Shown piece by piece: positions 8,362 to 14,957 of a DNA stretch of 21,212 nt; positions within the stretch are counted from its first letter, which is position 1; each line of letters begins with the position of its first letter. The translations under genes were made by a program, and so were the position numbers. The stretch is taken from positions 1 through 21,212 of the forward strand of contig JAQTRB010000006.1 in assembly GCA_028712015.1 (NCBI GenBank), in the 5' to 3' direction. A model generated the notes under the pieces. It worked only from the letters and a program-made list of their open reading frames with translations, made no database searches and had not been told where the DNA came from. This DNA is from Syntrophales bacterium (lineage in GTDB: Bacteria; Desulfobacterota; Syntrophia; Syntrophales; UBA5619).

Positions 8362-10347
8362 TCATGAACCCATACCGAAGGTGACCGTGCAGATGCGGTC
8401 CCTCGGCGCGGGTATTCCCGCCGCCGGTTGCTGGATAGTCGCCCAGCCGCTTCCGATCACACGGACCTCGATTCCTTTTTCCTTCGATTTTTTCAGAACC
8501 TCGCGGATCGTCATCCCCCGGAAGTTCGGCATGAGTGTTTCGTCCGTATCCGTTTCCGTGTTCGCAAGCACCTCTTGCGTGGAGGCGAGCCTGACCTTCA
8601 TGTCGTCGCCGATCGGTTTCCCCTCTTCGGGGCCGGCGTTTTCGCGGATGTTCGTCCGGAAACAGGTCAGAAGCTGTTCCCCGATGCTCTTGAAGACCGG
8701 GGCCGCTGCCACCCCGCCCCACCGGTCTTTCTGCGGTTCGTCCAGAATAACCAGGATCGCGATTTGCGGATCTTCCGCCGGGAAAAAGCCCATGAAGGAG
8801 GTTTTGACCCTTTGGCTTGAATAGATCTTCCGCGTAAAATCAAACTTTTGCGAGGTGCCAGTCTTTCCGGCAACCGCGACGTTCACAATGCGGGCATGTT
8901 TCCCGGTGCCATCCTCCATGCCGACCACGTCGGTCAGGATCGCCGTCAGCCGTTTTGCCGTTTCGGGGGAGATCACCCGGCGGACCACGGTCGGATGATA
9001 GGCTTGAACGATGTTTCCTTTTCGATCCATGAGACCCCGGACAATGAAGGGCTTCATCAGAACCCCCTGATTGGCGATACTGGAGAGGGCGGTGATGAGC
9101 TGGATGGCCGTGACCGAAATTCCCTGACCGAAAGCGACGGTTGCCGCATCCACGCGGGTCCATTTTTCCACCGGTCGCAGAAGTCCGTTTACCTCGCCCG
9201 GGAGATCGATACCGGTTTTGGCTCCGAACCCGAACTTGCGAATGTATTGGTAGAATGTCTCCTTGCCGAGCTTTTCCGAAATTTTGATCGAACCGATGTT
9301 GCTCGAATATTTGAGGATATCGTGTACGCTCAGTGTGCCGTGACGCTTCCGCTGCGCCTCGTGAAACACTCGATCCGCAATCGCATAACGGCCGTTTTCA
9401 CAGTTGAACAGGTCCGTTTCCCGAATGACGCCCTCTTCCAACGCAGCGGCCGCCAGGAAAGGTTTGAAGGTGGATCCGGGATCGAAACTATCGGTAATGG
9501 CCTTATTTTTACCGGTCGCGGGGTTGACCGCGGAGAAACGGTTGGGGTCGAATCCCATCTCATTGGCCAGGGCGAGGATTTCTCCCGTACGGGGATCCAT
9601 GACGATTGCGAATCCTCCTTTTGCCCCCTTCTCCTTTACGGCGGTTTTCAGATGAGATTCCACCATGTGCTGAATGCGGTTGTCGATCGTCAGGACAAGA
9701 TCGTAATTCGCCTTGGGACCGGCTTCCGGTTTCTCTATGCGCGGGTAGAGCCGCTTCCCTTTGGCGTCTCTGGTCCACATCAGTTTTTCGGGAATGCCCT
9801 TCAGATAGCGGTCGTAGCGCAGTTCGAGTCCTTCCAGGCCAGCGGCGTCCGTGCCGACGAAACCGATCAAGTGGCCGGCCAACTCGCCGCCCGGGTAATA
9901 ACGCTTGGGTTCCTTGACGATGAATATCCCATCGATTTCCAATTCTTGAACGAGATTAGCCTGTTCCGGGGCAATTCGTCGAGCAATCCAGCAAAAATTC
10001 TTCGTGCCGGATAACTTTTTCCGGAGGACCGTTTTGTCCGTCTGAAGAATGGCGGCCAGGTGACCGGCCACATCGTTGGGATTGTTGATTTTCGACGGAT
10101 CGGCGCAGACGGAGTCAACCAGAATGCTGGCGGCCATCTTTTCGCCGTTCCGGTCAAAGATGATCCCCCTCTCCGGATGCAGCTGAAGGGTCTGCGTATG
10201 CTGTTTCTGGGCAAGGGCTTTCAGTTCCTTTCCGGAGAGGATCTGCAGTTGAAAGGCGCGGGATGCAAGGGCGATAAACAGCACCAGGAAAAAAGCCAGC
10301 AGGGTGGCAATCCTGAACCGCATCCATTTTCGAGATTCACTGGTCAT
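8362..10347 (-). CDS. ftsI: Septal transpeptidase FtsI (class B penicillin-binding protein) with a C-terminal PASTA domain
   Basis: FtsI cross-links septal peptidoglycan and works with FtsW. The 661-aa protein has a short cytoplasmic N-terminus, one membrane anchor at about 11-30, a dimerisation region with RGIIFDRNG, and a transpeptidase domain with the three catalytic motifs: STFK (nucleophile S292, K295), SSN at 348-350 and KTG at 495-497. Residues of about 600-660, beginning at LMPNFRGMTIREVLKKS, form a PASTA domain, which accounts for the length above the E. coli enzyme. ATG 10347 overlaps the ftsL stop by 4 bases. PASTA tails occur on some deltaproteobacterial and Gram-positive division PBPs. 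Confidence 0.96.
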   Translation of the reverse strand: MTSESRKWMRFRIATLLAFFLVLFIALASRAFQLQILSGKELKALAQKQHTQTLQLHPERGIIFDRNGEKMAASILVDSVCADPSKINNPNDVAGHLAAILQTDKTVLRKKLSGTKNFCWIARRIAPEQANLVQELEIDGIFIVKEPKRYYPGGELAGHLIGFVGTDAAGLEGLELRYDRYLKGIPEKLMWTRDAKGKRLYPRIEKPEAGPKANYDLVLTIDNRIQHMVESHLKTAVKEKGAKGGFAIVMDPRTGEILALANEMGFDPNRFSAVNPATGKNKAITDSFDPGSTFKPFLAAAALEEGVIRETDLFNCENGRYAIADRVFHEAQRKRHGTLSVHDILKYSSNIGSIKISEKLGKETFYQYIRKFGFGAKTGIDLPGEVNGLLRPVEKWTRVDAATVAFGQGISVTAIQLITALSSIANQGVLMKPFIVRGLMDRKGNIVQAYHPTVVRRVISPETAKRLTAILTDVVGMEDGTGKHARIVNVAVAGKTGTSQKFDFTRKIYSSQRVKTSFMGFFPAEDPQIAILVILDEPQKDRWGGVAAAPVFKSIGEQLLTCFRTNIRENAGPEEGKPIGDDMKVRLASTQEVLANTETDTDETLMPNFRGMTIREVLKKSKEKGIEVRVIGSGWATIQQPAAGIPAPRDRICTVTFGMGS

Positions 10348-10664
10348 TTCAGTATGATAACCTGCGTCCTTTCCGGGTACGTCATTTGCAGCTTCTCTCG
10401 GGCGATCGTTTCGATCCTTCGGGGTGATTTCAGCGTGGCCAGCTCGACTTTCAACTTTGTCTGTTCTTCCGTGATCTGTTCCCGGTTGTTCAATTCATGA
10501 GCGATCTGGTACTCCAACTCCGTCATGTGGATGTGGCTCCATACGTAGAGGAGAGCCACCGCCATCAAAATGGAAGCGACAAAGATCCAAGTCGAATATC
10601 CGATCCGACCGGTAGCGTCCTCCCGGGGGTGAACCCTCTGTTTCAGAACCTCTACGGCTTGCAT
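10344..10664 (-). CDS. ftsL: Cell division protein FtsL
   Basis: FtsL is a small bitopic protein that, with FtsB and FtsQ, activates FtsW/FtsI. The 106-aa product has the expected form: a basic cytoplasmic tail, one membrane segment at about residues 24-44, then a periplasmic coiled-coil stretch (LEYQIAHELNNREQITEEQTKL) and a terminal REKLQMTYPE segment typical of FtsL/DivIC proteins. Sequence conservation in this family is low, so the call rests on topology and on position between rsmH and ftsI. The start overlaps the rsmH 3' end by 13 bases, and the stop overlaps ftsI by ATGA. Confidence 0.9.
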   Translation of the reverse strand: MQAVEVLKQRVHPREDATGRIGYSTWIFVASILMAVALLYVWSHIHMTELEYQIAHELNNREQITEEQTKLKVELATLKSPRRIETIAREKLQMTYPERTQVIILK

Positions 10665-11599
10665 GATTCGATCCTCTCGGCAATTCTGAGTTTTGCGCTT
10701 CGTGCCCGTGGGTTGTCCCGGATCTCCTCCTCAGCGGGGACAACCGGTTTTCGCGTCAAAACCCTCATCGTCGGCTTTCGTCCGCAGGAACATACGGGAA
10801 AATCGGGGGGACAGATGCAGCTTTTTTCCGCGGCGAGGAAAGAGCTCTTAACGATTCGGTCCTCCAACGAATGAAAAGAGATGACCGCAAAGCGTCCTCC
10901 GGGTTTGAGAAGCGCCATCCCGTCGAACAGGGCCCGTTGAAGATTGGCAAGTTCGTCGTTGACGGCGATTCGAAGGGCCTGAAAGGTCCGTGTTGCCGGA
11001 TGGATTCTGGTGGTTCCCCGCCCCGGCGATGCCCCGGCCACCAAAGCGGCCAGACTGACCGTCGTCCGGATGGGGGATTGGGCTCGCCTCTTGACGATCG
11101 CCCGAGCGATTCGTGCCGCCCTCCGTTCTTCGCCGAATTTCCGGAGAATTTCTTCCAGCGCTTCCCGGGAAAGGGTGTTGATGAGATCGTAGGCGCTTGG
11201 ACCCCGGCTTCGGTCCATCCGCATGTCCAGCACGGCGTCGAGGGTGAAGCTGAAACCTCGCTCCGCCGTGTCCAGTTGATGGGAGGAAACGCCCAGATCG
11301 AGAAGGATTCCGTCCACCGTTTCAATGTTCATTCCGGTCAGCGTTTTTTCCATGTCGGCGAAATTCCCCTTGACCAGGACCGCCCGGTCGCCGAAAGGCG
11401 CCAGACGTTTCCGAGCTTCCTGAAGTGCATCCCCGTCGGCATCGATTCCGATCAGCCGGCCGTCCGGAACCGAATTTCTCAAGATTGCAAAGGCGTGTCC
11501 TCCGCCACCCAGGGTGCCGTCCAGATAGACCGCCCCGGTCCTGCATTGAAGGAAAGCGATGATCTCTGCGACCAGGATCGGCTTGTGGAAAAATTCCAT
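10652..11599 (-). CDS. rsmH: 16S rRNA (cytosine-1402-N4) methyltransferase RsmH (MraW)
   Basis: RsmH methylates N4 of C1402 in the decoding centre of 16S rRNA using S-adenosylmethionine. The 315-aa protein begins HKPILVAEII, has the SAM-binding motif YLDGTLGGGGHAFAIL (residues 25-40), LDLGVSSHQLD, the ISFHSLEDRIVK segment, and the Cys-rich C-terminal loop CICPPDFPVCSCGRKP followed by RARSAKLRIAER, all diagnostic. Length is normal. It lies second in the dcw operon, 50 bp after mraZ. AAAGG about 9 nt before ATG 11599 is a plausible ribosome-binding site. Confidence 0.98.
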   Translation of the reverse strand: MEFFHKPILVAEIIAFLQCRTGAVYLDGTLGGGGHAFAILRNSVPDGRLIGIDADGDALQEARKRLAPFGDRAVLVKGNFADMEKTLTGMNIETVDGILLDLGVSSHQLDTAERGFSFTLDAVLDMRMDRSRGPSAYDLINTLSREALEEILRKFGEERRAARIARAIVKRRAQSPIRTTVSLAALVAGASPGRGTTRIHPATRTFQALRIAVNDELANLQRALFDGMALLKPGGRFAVISFHSLEDRIVKSSFLAAEKSCICPPDFPVCSCGRKPTMRVLTRKPVVPAEEEIRDNPRARSAKLRIAERIESCKP

Positions 11600-11649
11600 C
11601 TCATCATACCTTTGTAAAAAACCGCTGAAGCCATTTCGCAGAGAGTCCT

Positions 11650-12096
11650 CTATATTCCCAGATCCGCCATGTAGTCGCTGAAGCCGTCCAGGTTGTCCCC
11701 GCTCTTTTTCATTTCAGATTCGAACCGGTCCTTGCTCCATATCTCGATGACCTTGATCATTCCGGCCAGGACGATATCCTTCTCCAGTTTCGCGAATTCC
11801 CGGAGATTGGGGGGGATGAGGATCCGGCCCTGGCCGTCCAGGGAGCAGTCGACCGCGCCGGACATGAAAAATCGTTGAAAGGCACGGACTTCTTTGCGCA
11901 GCAACGACTGGTGGGAGACCTTTTCCTCGATGACCCGCCATTCGTCGTAGGGGAACACCATCAGATAACCGTCCCAGTTTGTGATGACCAGACGGCTGTC
12001 ATATTTTTCGGCAAAGACTTCACGAAGCCGCGAGGGGAAAATGATCCTCCCTTTGTCGTCGATCGTGTGGTAGTATTGACCCCGGAAGACGGACAT
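11650..12096 (-). CDS. mraZ: Transcriptional regulator MraZ
   Basis: MraZ is a DNA-binding protein that represses its own dcw operon by binding short repeats upstream of mraZ. The 148-aa product carries two AbrB/SpoVT-like half-domains: FRGQYYHTIDDKGRIIFPSRLR near the N-terminus and CSLDGQGRILIPPNLRE in the middle. I chose the ATG at 12096, which has GGAGG 11 nt upstream and starts right before the conserved FRG. A GTG at 12114 would add six residues, but it lies inside the operator repeats and has no ribosome-binding site. It is the first gene of the operon. Confidence 0.96.
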   Translation of the reverse strand: MSVFRGQYYHTIDDKGRIIFPSRLREVFAEKYDSRLVITNWDGYLMVFPYDEWRVIEEKVSHQSLLRKEVRAFQRFFMSGAVDCSLDGQGRILIPPNLREFAKLEKDIVLAGMIKVIEIWSKDRFESEMKKSGDNLDGFSDYMADLGI

Positions 12097-12105
12097 GAAA
12101 GATTT

Positions 12106-12135
12106 TTCCTCCACTATAATCCACTTTGCCCCACT
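12106..12135 (-). promoter_or_regulatory. MraZ box: three tandem 10-bp repeats
   Basis: On the minus strand three contiguous decamers begin with AGTGG: AGTGGGGCAA, AGTGGATTAT and AGTGGAGGAA. The 10-bp period matches the TGGGN-N5 spacing known for MraZ operators in E. coli. The third repeat contains the GGAGG ribosome-binding site of mraZ (12108-12112), so bound MraZ could affect both transcription and ribosome access. Autoregulation is inferred from the family. Confidence 0.8.
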
Positions 12136-12143
12136 TTGAGGCC

Positions 12144-12172
12144 AAGATAGAGGAGGTTTTTATCTTTGTCAA
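12144..12172 (-). promoter_or_regulatory. Sigma70-like promoter of the dcw operon
   Basis: On the minus strand a perfect TTGACA (12167-12172) is separated by 17 bp from TATCTT (12144-12149). Transcription would begin near 12137, immediately before the MraZ repeats. It lies just outside the mltG stop codon, so the dcw operon has its own promoter although read-through from mltG remains possible, as no terminator hairpin is visible. Confidence 0.75.
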
Positions 12173-12182
12173 GAAAAATTTT

Positions 12183-13244
12183 TCACTTTTTTTGATTGTG
12201 AATCTGATATTTTAGGACGGCCCGGTTGTGTGCGGCGAGATTTGAGGAGAAGTGGTGACTTCCATCATTTTTTGCCACGAAATAGAGGTAATCGACCTCG
12301 GCGGGATAGAGTGCCGCCCGGAGGGAATCGATACCGGGGTTGGCAATGGGTCCTGGTGGCAAGCCATTGATCATATAGGTATTGTGTGGCGTGTCCAATT
12401 GGAGATGCTCCTTACGGACCGACGGGATGGGATGGCGGTTTTTGGCAAAATGGTAGACGGCCGTGGGGTCGCTCTGCAGCTTCATACCCATCTTCAGGCG
12501 GTTTCGAAAGACTGCTGAAATCATCGGTTTTTCGGCCCGGTTCCCGGATTCCTTGCCGATGATTGAAGCGAGGGTCACCCACTGGTTCATTGTGAAACCC
12601 ATCTCTTCGGCCTTTTTTTTCAGATCGGGCGTGACCTCCTTCTGGAACTGTTCCACGATGGTCCGGATGATCTCCTTGGTCGTCATGGACCGGTCGAAAA
12701 AGTAGGTGTTCGGATAGAGGTACCCTTCGATGCTGTCCGCCTCGATGTCGAGCGAGGCGAGAAATGACCGGTCAACGGCCAGCTCCATGAATTCCTTCTC
12801 GTTGATCAGTCTGTCGGCTGAAAGCCGCTTTGCCACTTCACTTGCGGTGATGTCTTCGGGCAGCATCACCCGATAAGACTTGATCTCTCCGCGGATCAGC
12901 TTGCTGAGAATGGCCGACGGGGACATCGCGCCGTTCAGCTCATATTCACCTGCCTTGATATGCCTGTTTGCTTTTTTGACGAGAGCCAGGATCCAGAAAA
13001 ATGGACGGTTTTCGACCAGACCGGCGTCGTGGAGAATCTCCGTAATCCGAAGGAACCCTGACCCCTTGGGAATGTCTACTGTTACAGCGGCGGTTTCGGG
13101 ATGGACCGGAGCGGTCATATATTGGGAGAAGACGACACCGGCCGACAATACGAGCAGGGAGATCAGTACGATCATTTCTCGCCGGCGTCGGATCAAGGCT
13201 TTTCCCATCCTTTTCAACCGGTTCATTGGCATGCGTCCAACCAT
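12183..13244 (-). CDS. mltG: Endolytic murein transglycosylase MltG (YceG family)
   Basis: MltG is an inner-membrane lytic transglycosylase that cuts nascent glycan strands and is thought to set strand length. The 353-aa protein has a basic N-terminus, one membrane anchor at about residues 24-43, a LysM-like region (VDIPKGSGFLRITEIL), and the YceG catalytic domain with EGYLYPNTYF, FRNRLKMGMKLQSDPTAVY, NTYMINGLPPGPIANPG and YLYFVAKNDGSHHFSSNLAAHN. The usual ASIxEKE motif reads ASIIGKES here: Gly230 replaces the first Glu, while Glu232, the likely catalytic residue, is kept. ATG 13244 is 3 bp after ruvX; ATGs at 13232 and 13226 are alternatives and none has a strong ribosome-binding site. Confidence 0.95.
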   Translation of the reverse strand: MVGRMPMNRLKRMGKALIRRRREMIVLISLLVLSAGVVFSQYMTAPVHPETAAVTVDIPKGSGFLRITEILHDAGLVENRPFFWILALVKKANRHIKAGEYELNGAMSPSAILSKLIRGEIKSYRVMLPEDITASEVAKRLSADRLINEKEFMELAVDRSFLASLDIEADSIEGYLYPNTYFFDRSMTTKEIIRTIVEQFQKEVTPDLKKKAEEMGFTMNQWVTLASIIGKESGNRAEKPMISAVFRNRLKMGMKLQSDPTAVYHFAKNRHPIPSVRKEHLQLDTPHNTYMINGLPPGPIANPGIDSLRAALYPAEVDYLYFVAKNDGSHHFSSNLAAHNRAVLKYQIHNQKK

Positions 13245-13247
13245 TAT

Positions 13248-13688
13248 TTATACGGACGTCGGTTCCGCCTTTCGCTCACGAGAGAGCGCGTCGAGGTATC
13301 CCTGTAGGATCAGCGAGGCGGCTACCCGGTCGATGAGCGCTCTTCTCTTCTCCGGTCTGATCCCGCGCTCTCGGAGAAGCCCTTCCGCCTCCTTCGTTGA
13401 CAGAGTTTCGTCCCAGCGGACGACGGGCAGCGACAACCGGGCCTCCAGCCGCCGGATGAACCGGTTGACCTTTTCGCACTGAATTCCCTCGCTGCCGTCC
13501 AGCCGGATGGGATAACCGACAACGATTCGTTCGATGGCGTGGCGTTCAATCAGATCGGCGATCGCCGCCAGGTCCGCCTCGCGATTTTTTCGGTCAAGCG
13601 TCGCCACCCCTTGCGCCGTCATCCCGAGCCCATCGCTGACGGCGACCCCGATTCTCCGGCTGCCGTAATCCAGCCCCAGTATCCTCAA
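13248..13688 (-). CDS. ruvX: RuvX/YqgF RNase H-fold nuclease (pre-16S rRNA processing or Holliday junction resolvase-like)
   Basis: RuvX (YqgF) proteins are RNase H-fold nucleases linked to maturation of the 16S rRNA 5' end. Some members have been proposed to act on Holliday junctions. The 146-aa product shows LDYGSRRIGVAVSD at the N-terminus (Asp7), IVVGYPIRLDGSEG, RWDETLST (Asp93) and IDRVAASLILQGYLD (Asp120), the family's acidic residues in order. The start is TTG at 13688, supported by GGGAGG five nt upstream and by the conserved MRILGLDYG beginning. It forms a unit with mltG. Confidence 0.95.
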   Translation of the reverse strand: MRILGLDYGSRRIGVAVSDGLGMTAQGVATLDRKNREADLAAIADLIERHAIERIVVGYPIRLDGSEGIQCEKVNRFIRRLEARLSLPVVRWDETLSTKEAEGLLRERGIRPEKRRALIDRVAASLILQGYLDALSRERKAEPTSV

Positions 13689-13693
13689 TACTT

Positions 13694-13699
13694 CCTCCC
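13694..13699 (-). promoter_or_regulatory. Ribosome-binding site fixing the TTG start of ruvX
   Basis: GGGAGG on the minus strand, 5 nt before a TTG codon. No ATG or GTG start is available at this position, and the protein begins at its conserved first residues from this TTG. Confidence 0.8.
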
Positions 13700-13850
13700 G
13701 TCGATAAGCACATGTCCTTATAAATCATCCGACATAAGATTTCCATTCCATTCATCTAACGGGAAGAAATGATGAATCTCGCTGTAAAAAGTCTCGAAAG
13801 CCAAGATTCAGGGACAGCGCCGGAAAAAGTTCATCGGCAACGAGTCATCG

Positions 13851-13864
13851 GCCGCGAAAGCGGC
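13851..13864. repeat. Short hairpin with GAAA loop
   Basis: GCCGC-GAAA-GCGGC forms a perfect 5-bp stem with a GNRA-type loop on the plus strand. No T-tract follows on either strand, so it is not a clear terminator. It lies between ruvX and the serine dehydratase relic, in a 184-bp stretch (13689-13872) where I see no gene. Confidence 0.3.
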
Positions 13865-13872
13865 GAACCCCT

Positions 13873-14646
13873 TCATGACGATATGTTGTTTTCAGGGAGA
13901 GACAATATGTCCGTTTCCAGGATAATCTCGTGGAGGCTTTTCTTATGCTCTGCCGCCTGCGCCTTGAATGGAGTCATGCTGTGTAGGGATATAAAGGCTT
14001 GCCACGATCTGCCTTCGGTTGACCCTTCCAGAGGAAGAATCCCCCGCCGGGGGAGTAATACTCCCTCTCAAACAAGGCCGATCCATCCTTGCCGACAAGG
14101 CGCATGATCATGGTGTTGGCATAGGGATAGGAATGTTCGATCTTATCCCAAATGATCATGTCATGGCTGATCATGAAGGTTTTACCGTTGATGTTCGCCG
14201 GATATTTTTTAGTCGCATCCCGAAGCCGGTCCATCATTTTGTGTCGCATGTCTCGGATTTCTGACCTAAAAGTCCGGCCATGACGGCGCGATCCGTATGG
14301 TGCCCATGGCCCGTGGCACTCAAACTGCCGAAAAGCCTGACTTCAATGGATTGGACCTTTCGATTTGATCCTTAGACGACTCTTCGATGGTCTGCCGGAA
14401 ATGTTCGGCCATCCGTAAAGGTGCAATCGTGTGGGAGCTGGAAGGCCCCGGTCCGATCTTGAACAAGTCAGACAGGGACGTCAGAATGACTCCTTCTGGC
14501 GGTCCGGCATAACATTGATTTGTTCCCCGGCCAGGAAAGGCTCCAGAGGAGATACCCCTGGCCACGCTCAAGTTCGCATTCAACAGCATACTGCCCACGC
14601 CCGCCGATGAAAGCACTGCAAGCTTGCAAAAATGGCGACGATTCAC
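13873..14646 (-). pseudogene. L-serine dehydratase beta-domain relic with a twin-arginine-like signal peptide
   Basis: The remains of an iron-sulfur L-serine ammonia-lyase are spread over several frames. Frame one (from 14646) starts MNRRHFCK, a twin-arginine-like motif, then a hydrophobic stretch, then SLSDLFKIGPGPSSSHT, the hallmark of the family's beta domain. Near 14360-14367 homology moves to a second frame (IEVRLFGSLSATGHGHHTDRAV...GLLGQKSET). Near 14237 it moves to a third (MMDRLRDATKKYPANINGKTF...FEREYYSPGGGFFLWKG). Near 13975 it moves again (MTPFKAQAAEHKKSLHEIILETDIL). The alpha domain with the cluster-binding cysteines is absent. A ribosome-binding remnant (AAGGGGG) precedes the ATG. 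At least three frameshifts make this a dead gene unless sequencing errors are involved. Confidence 0.85.
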
Positions 14647-14814
14647 GATACCCCCTTCGACCTACACATGCTTTCATCAGTGTCAATAATCATTGCATAT
14701 TGGAAGAATGCATGTCCATTAAAATCGCCTGTCCCTTGACCAAGAACATCGCGAGAATAACCGCACCAGACATGGCATTGTCGATCTGGAAGCAAGTCTT
14801 GCGCTTTGAACCTG

Positions 14815-14880
14815 CCGATACGCAACAAAATGGCGACTGTCTTCCTAAAAGGCTGTCAATCATCATTTATTGCGTATCGG
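14815..14880. repeat. 11-bp inverted repeat enclosing 44 bp
   Basis: CCGATACGCAA (14815-14825) is exactly repeated in inverse as TTGCGTATCGG (14870-14880). Three further base pairs are possible just inside the arms after one mismatch. It could be the ends of a tiny element or a fold-back remnant next to the pseudogene. No transposase is nearby. Confidence 0.55.
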
Positions 14881-14890
14881 TATTTGAAGG

Positions 14891-14908
14891 GTGGATTGCT
14901 TAATCCAC
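14891..14908. repeat. 7-bp stem-loop upstream of the selB promoter
   Basis: GTGGATT-GCTT-AATCCAC forms a perfect stem with a 4-nt loop, ending 13 bp before the putative -35 box of selB. No T-run follows. It may be a regulator site or a terminator remnant. Confidence 0.4.
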
Positions 14909-14921
14909 GGTATCTTTGCTG

Positions 14922-14950
14922 TTGTGAAAAGCGGATGAGTCTGTTATTTT
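14922..14950 (+). promoter_or_regulatory. Candidate promoter of the selB operon
   Basis: TTGTGA (14922-14927) and TATTTT (14945-14950) are spaced by 17 bp. The expected start site, about 7 nt downstream, falls at or next to the selB ATG at 14958. No Shine-Dalgarno sequence precedes that ATG. Together these suggest a leaderless mRNA, though the promoter match is only moderate. Confidence 0.4.
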
Positions 14951-14957
14951 CCAATAT

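Larger units (their letters stand above)
14647..14957. other. Intergenic stretch between the serine dehydratase relic and selB
   Basis: This 311-bp AT-richer region holds no convincing gene. A minus-strand reading ending near 14700 contains a hydrophobic run (GAVILAMFLV) that might be the end of a degraded membrane protein, but I cannot assign it. The region also contains the inverted repeats and the selB promoter candidate listed separately. Confidence 0.5.

Noticed and set aside
6841..8367. 508-aa plus-strand open frame
   Set aside because: It is the antisense of murE, produced by the high GC content; no recognisable domain.
13873..14646. In-frame TGA codons in the serine dehydratase relic read as selenocysteine, given selB next door
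   Set aside because: At each break the homology continues in a different frame rather than past the TGA, which indicates frameshifts.
14643..14828. 61-aa minus-strand frame upstream of the serine dehydratase relic
   Set aside because: It has no recognisable domain and overlaps inverted repeats; a parallel frame with a hydrophobic run is also unassigned, so no gene is called.
14647..14957. tRNA-Sec (selC) gene near selB
   Set aside because: No long acceptor stem, T-loop sequence or TCA anticodon arm could be found there.
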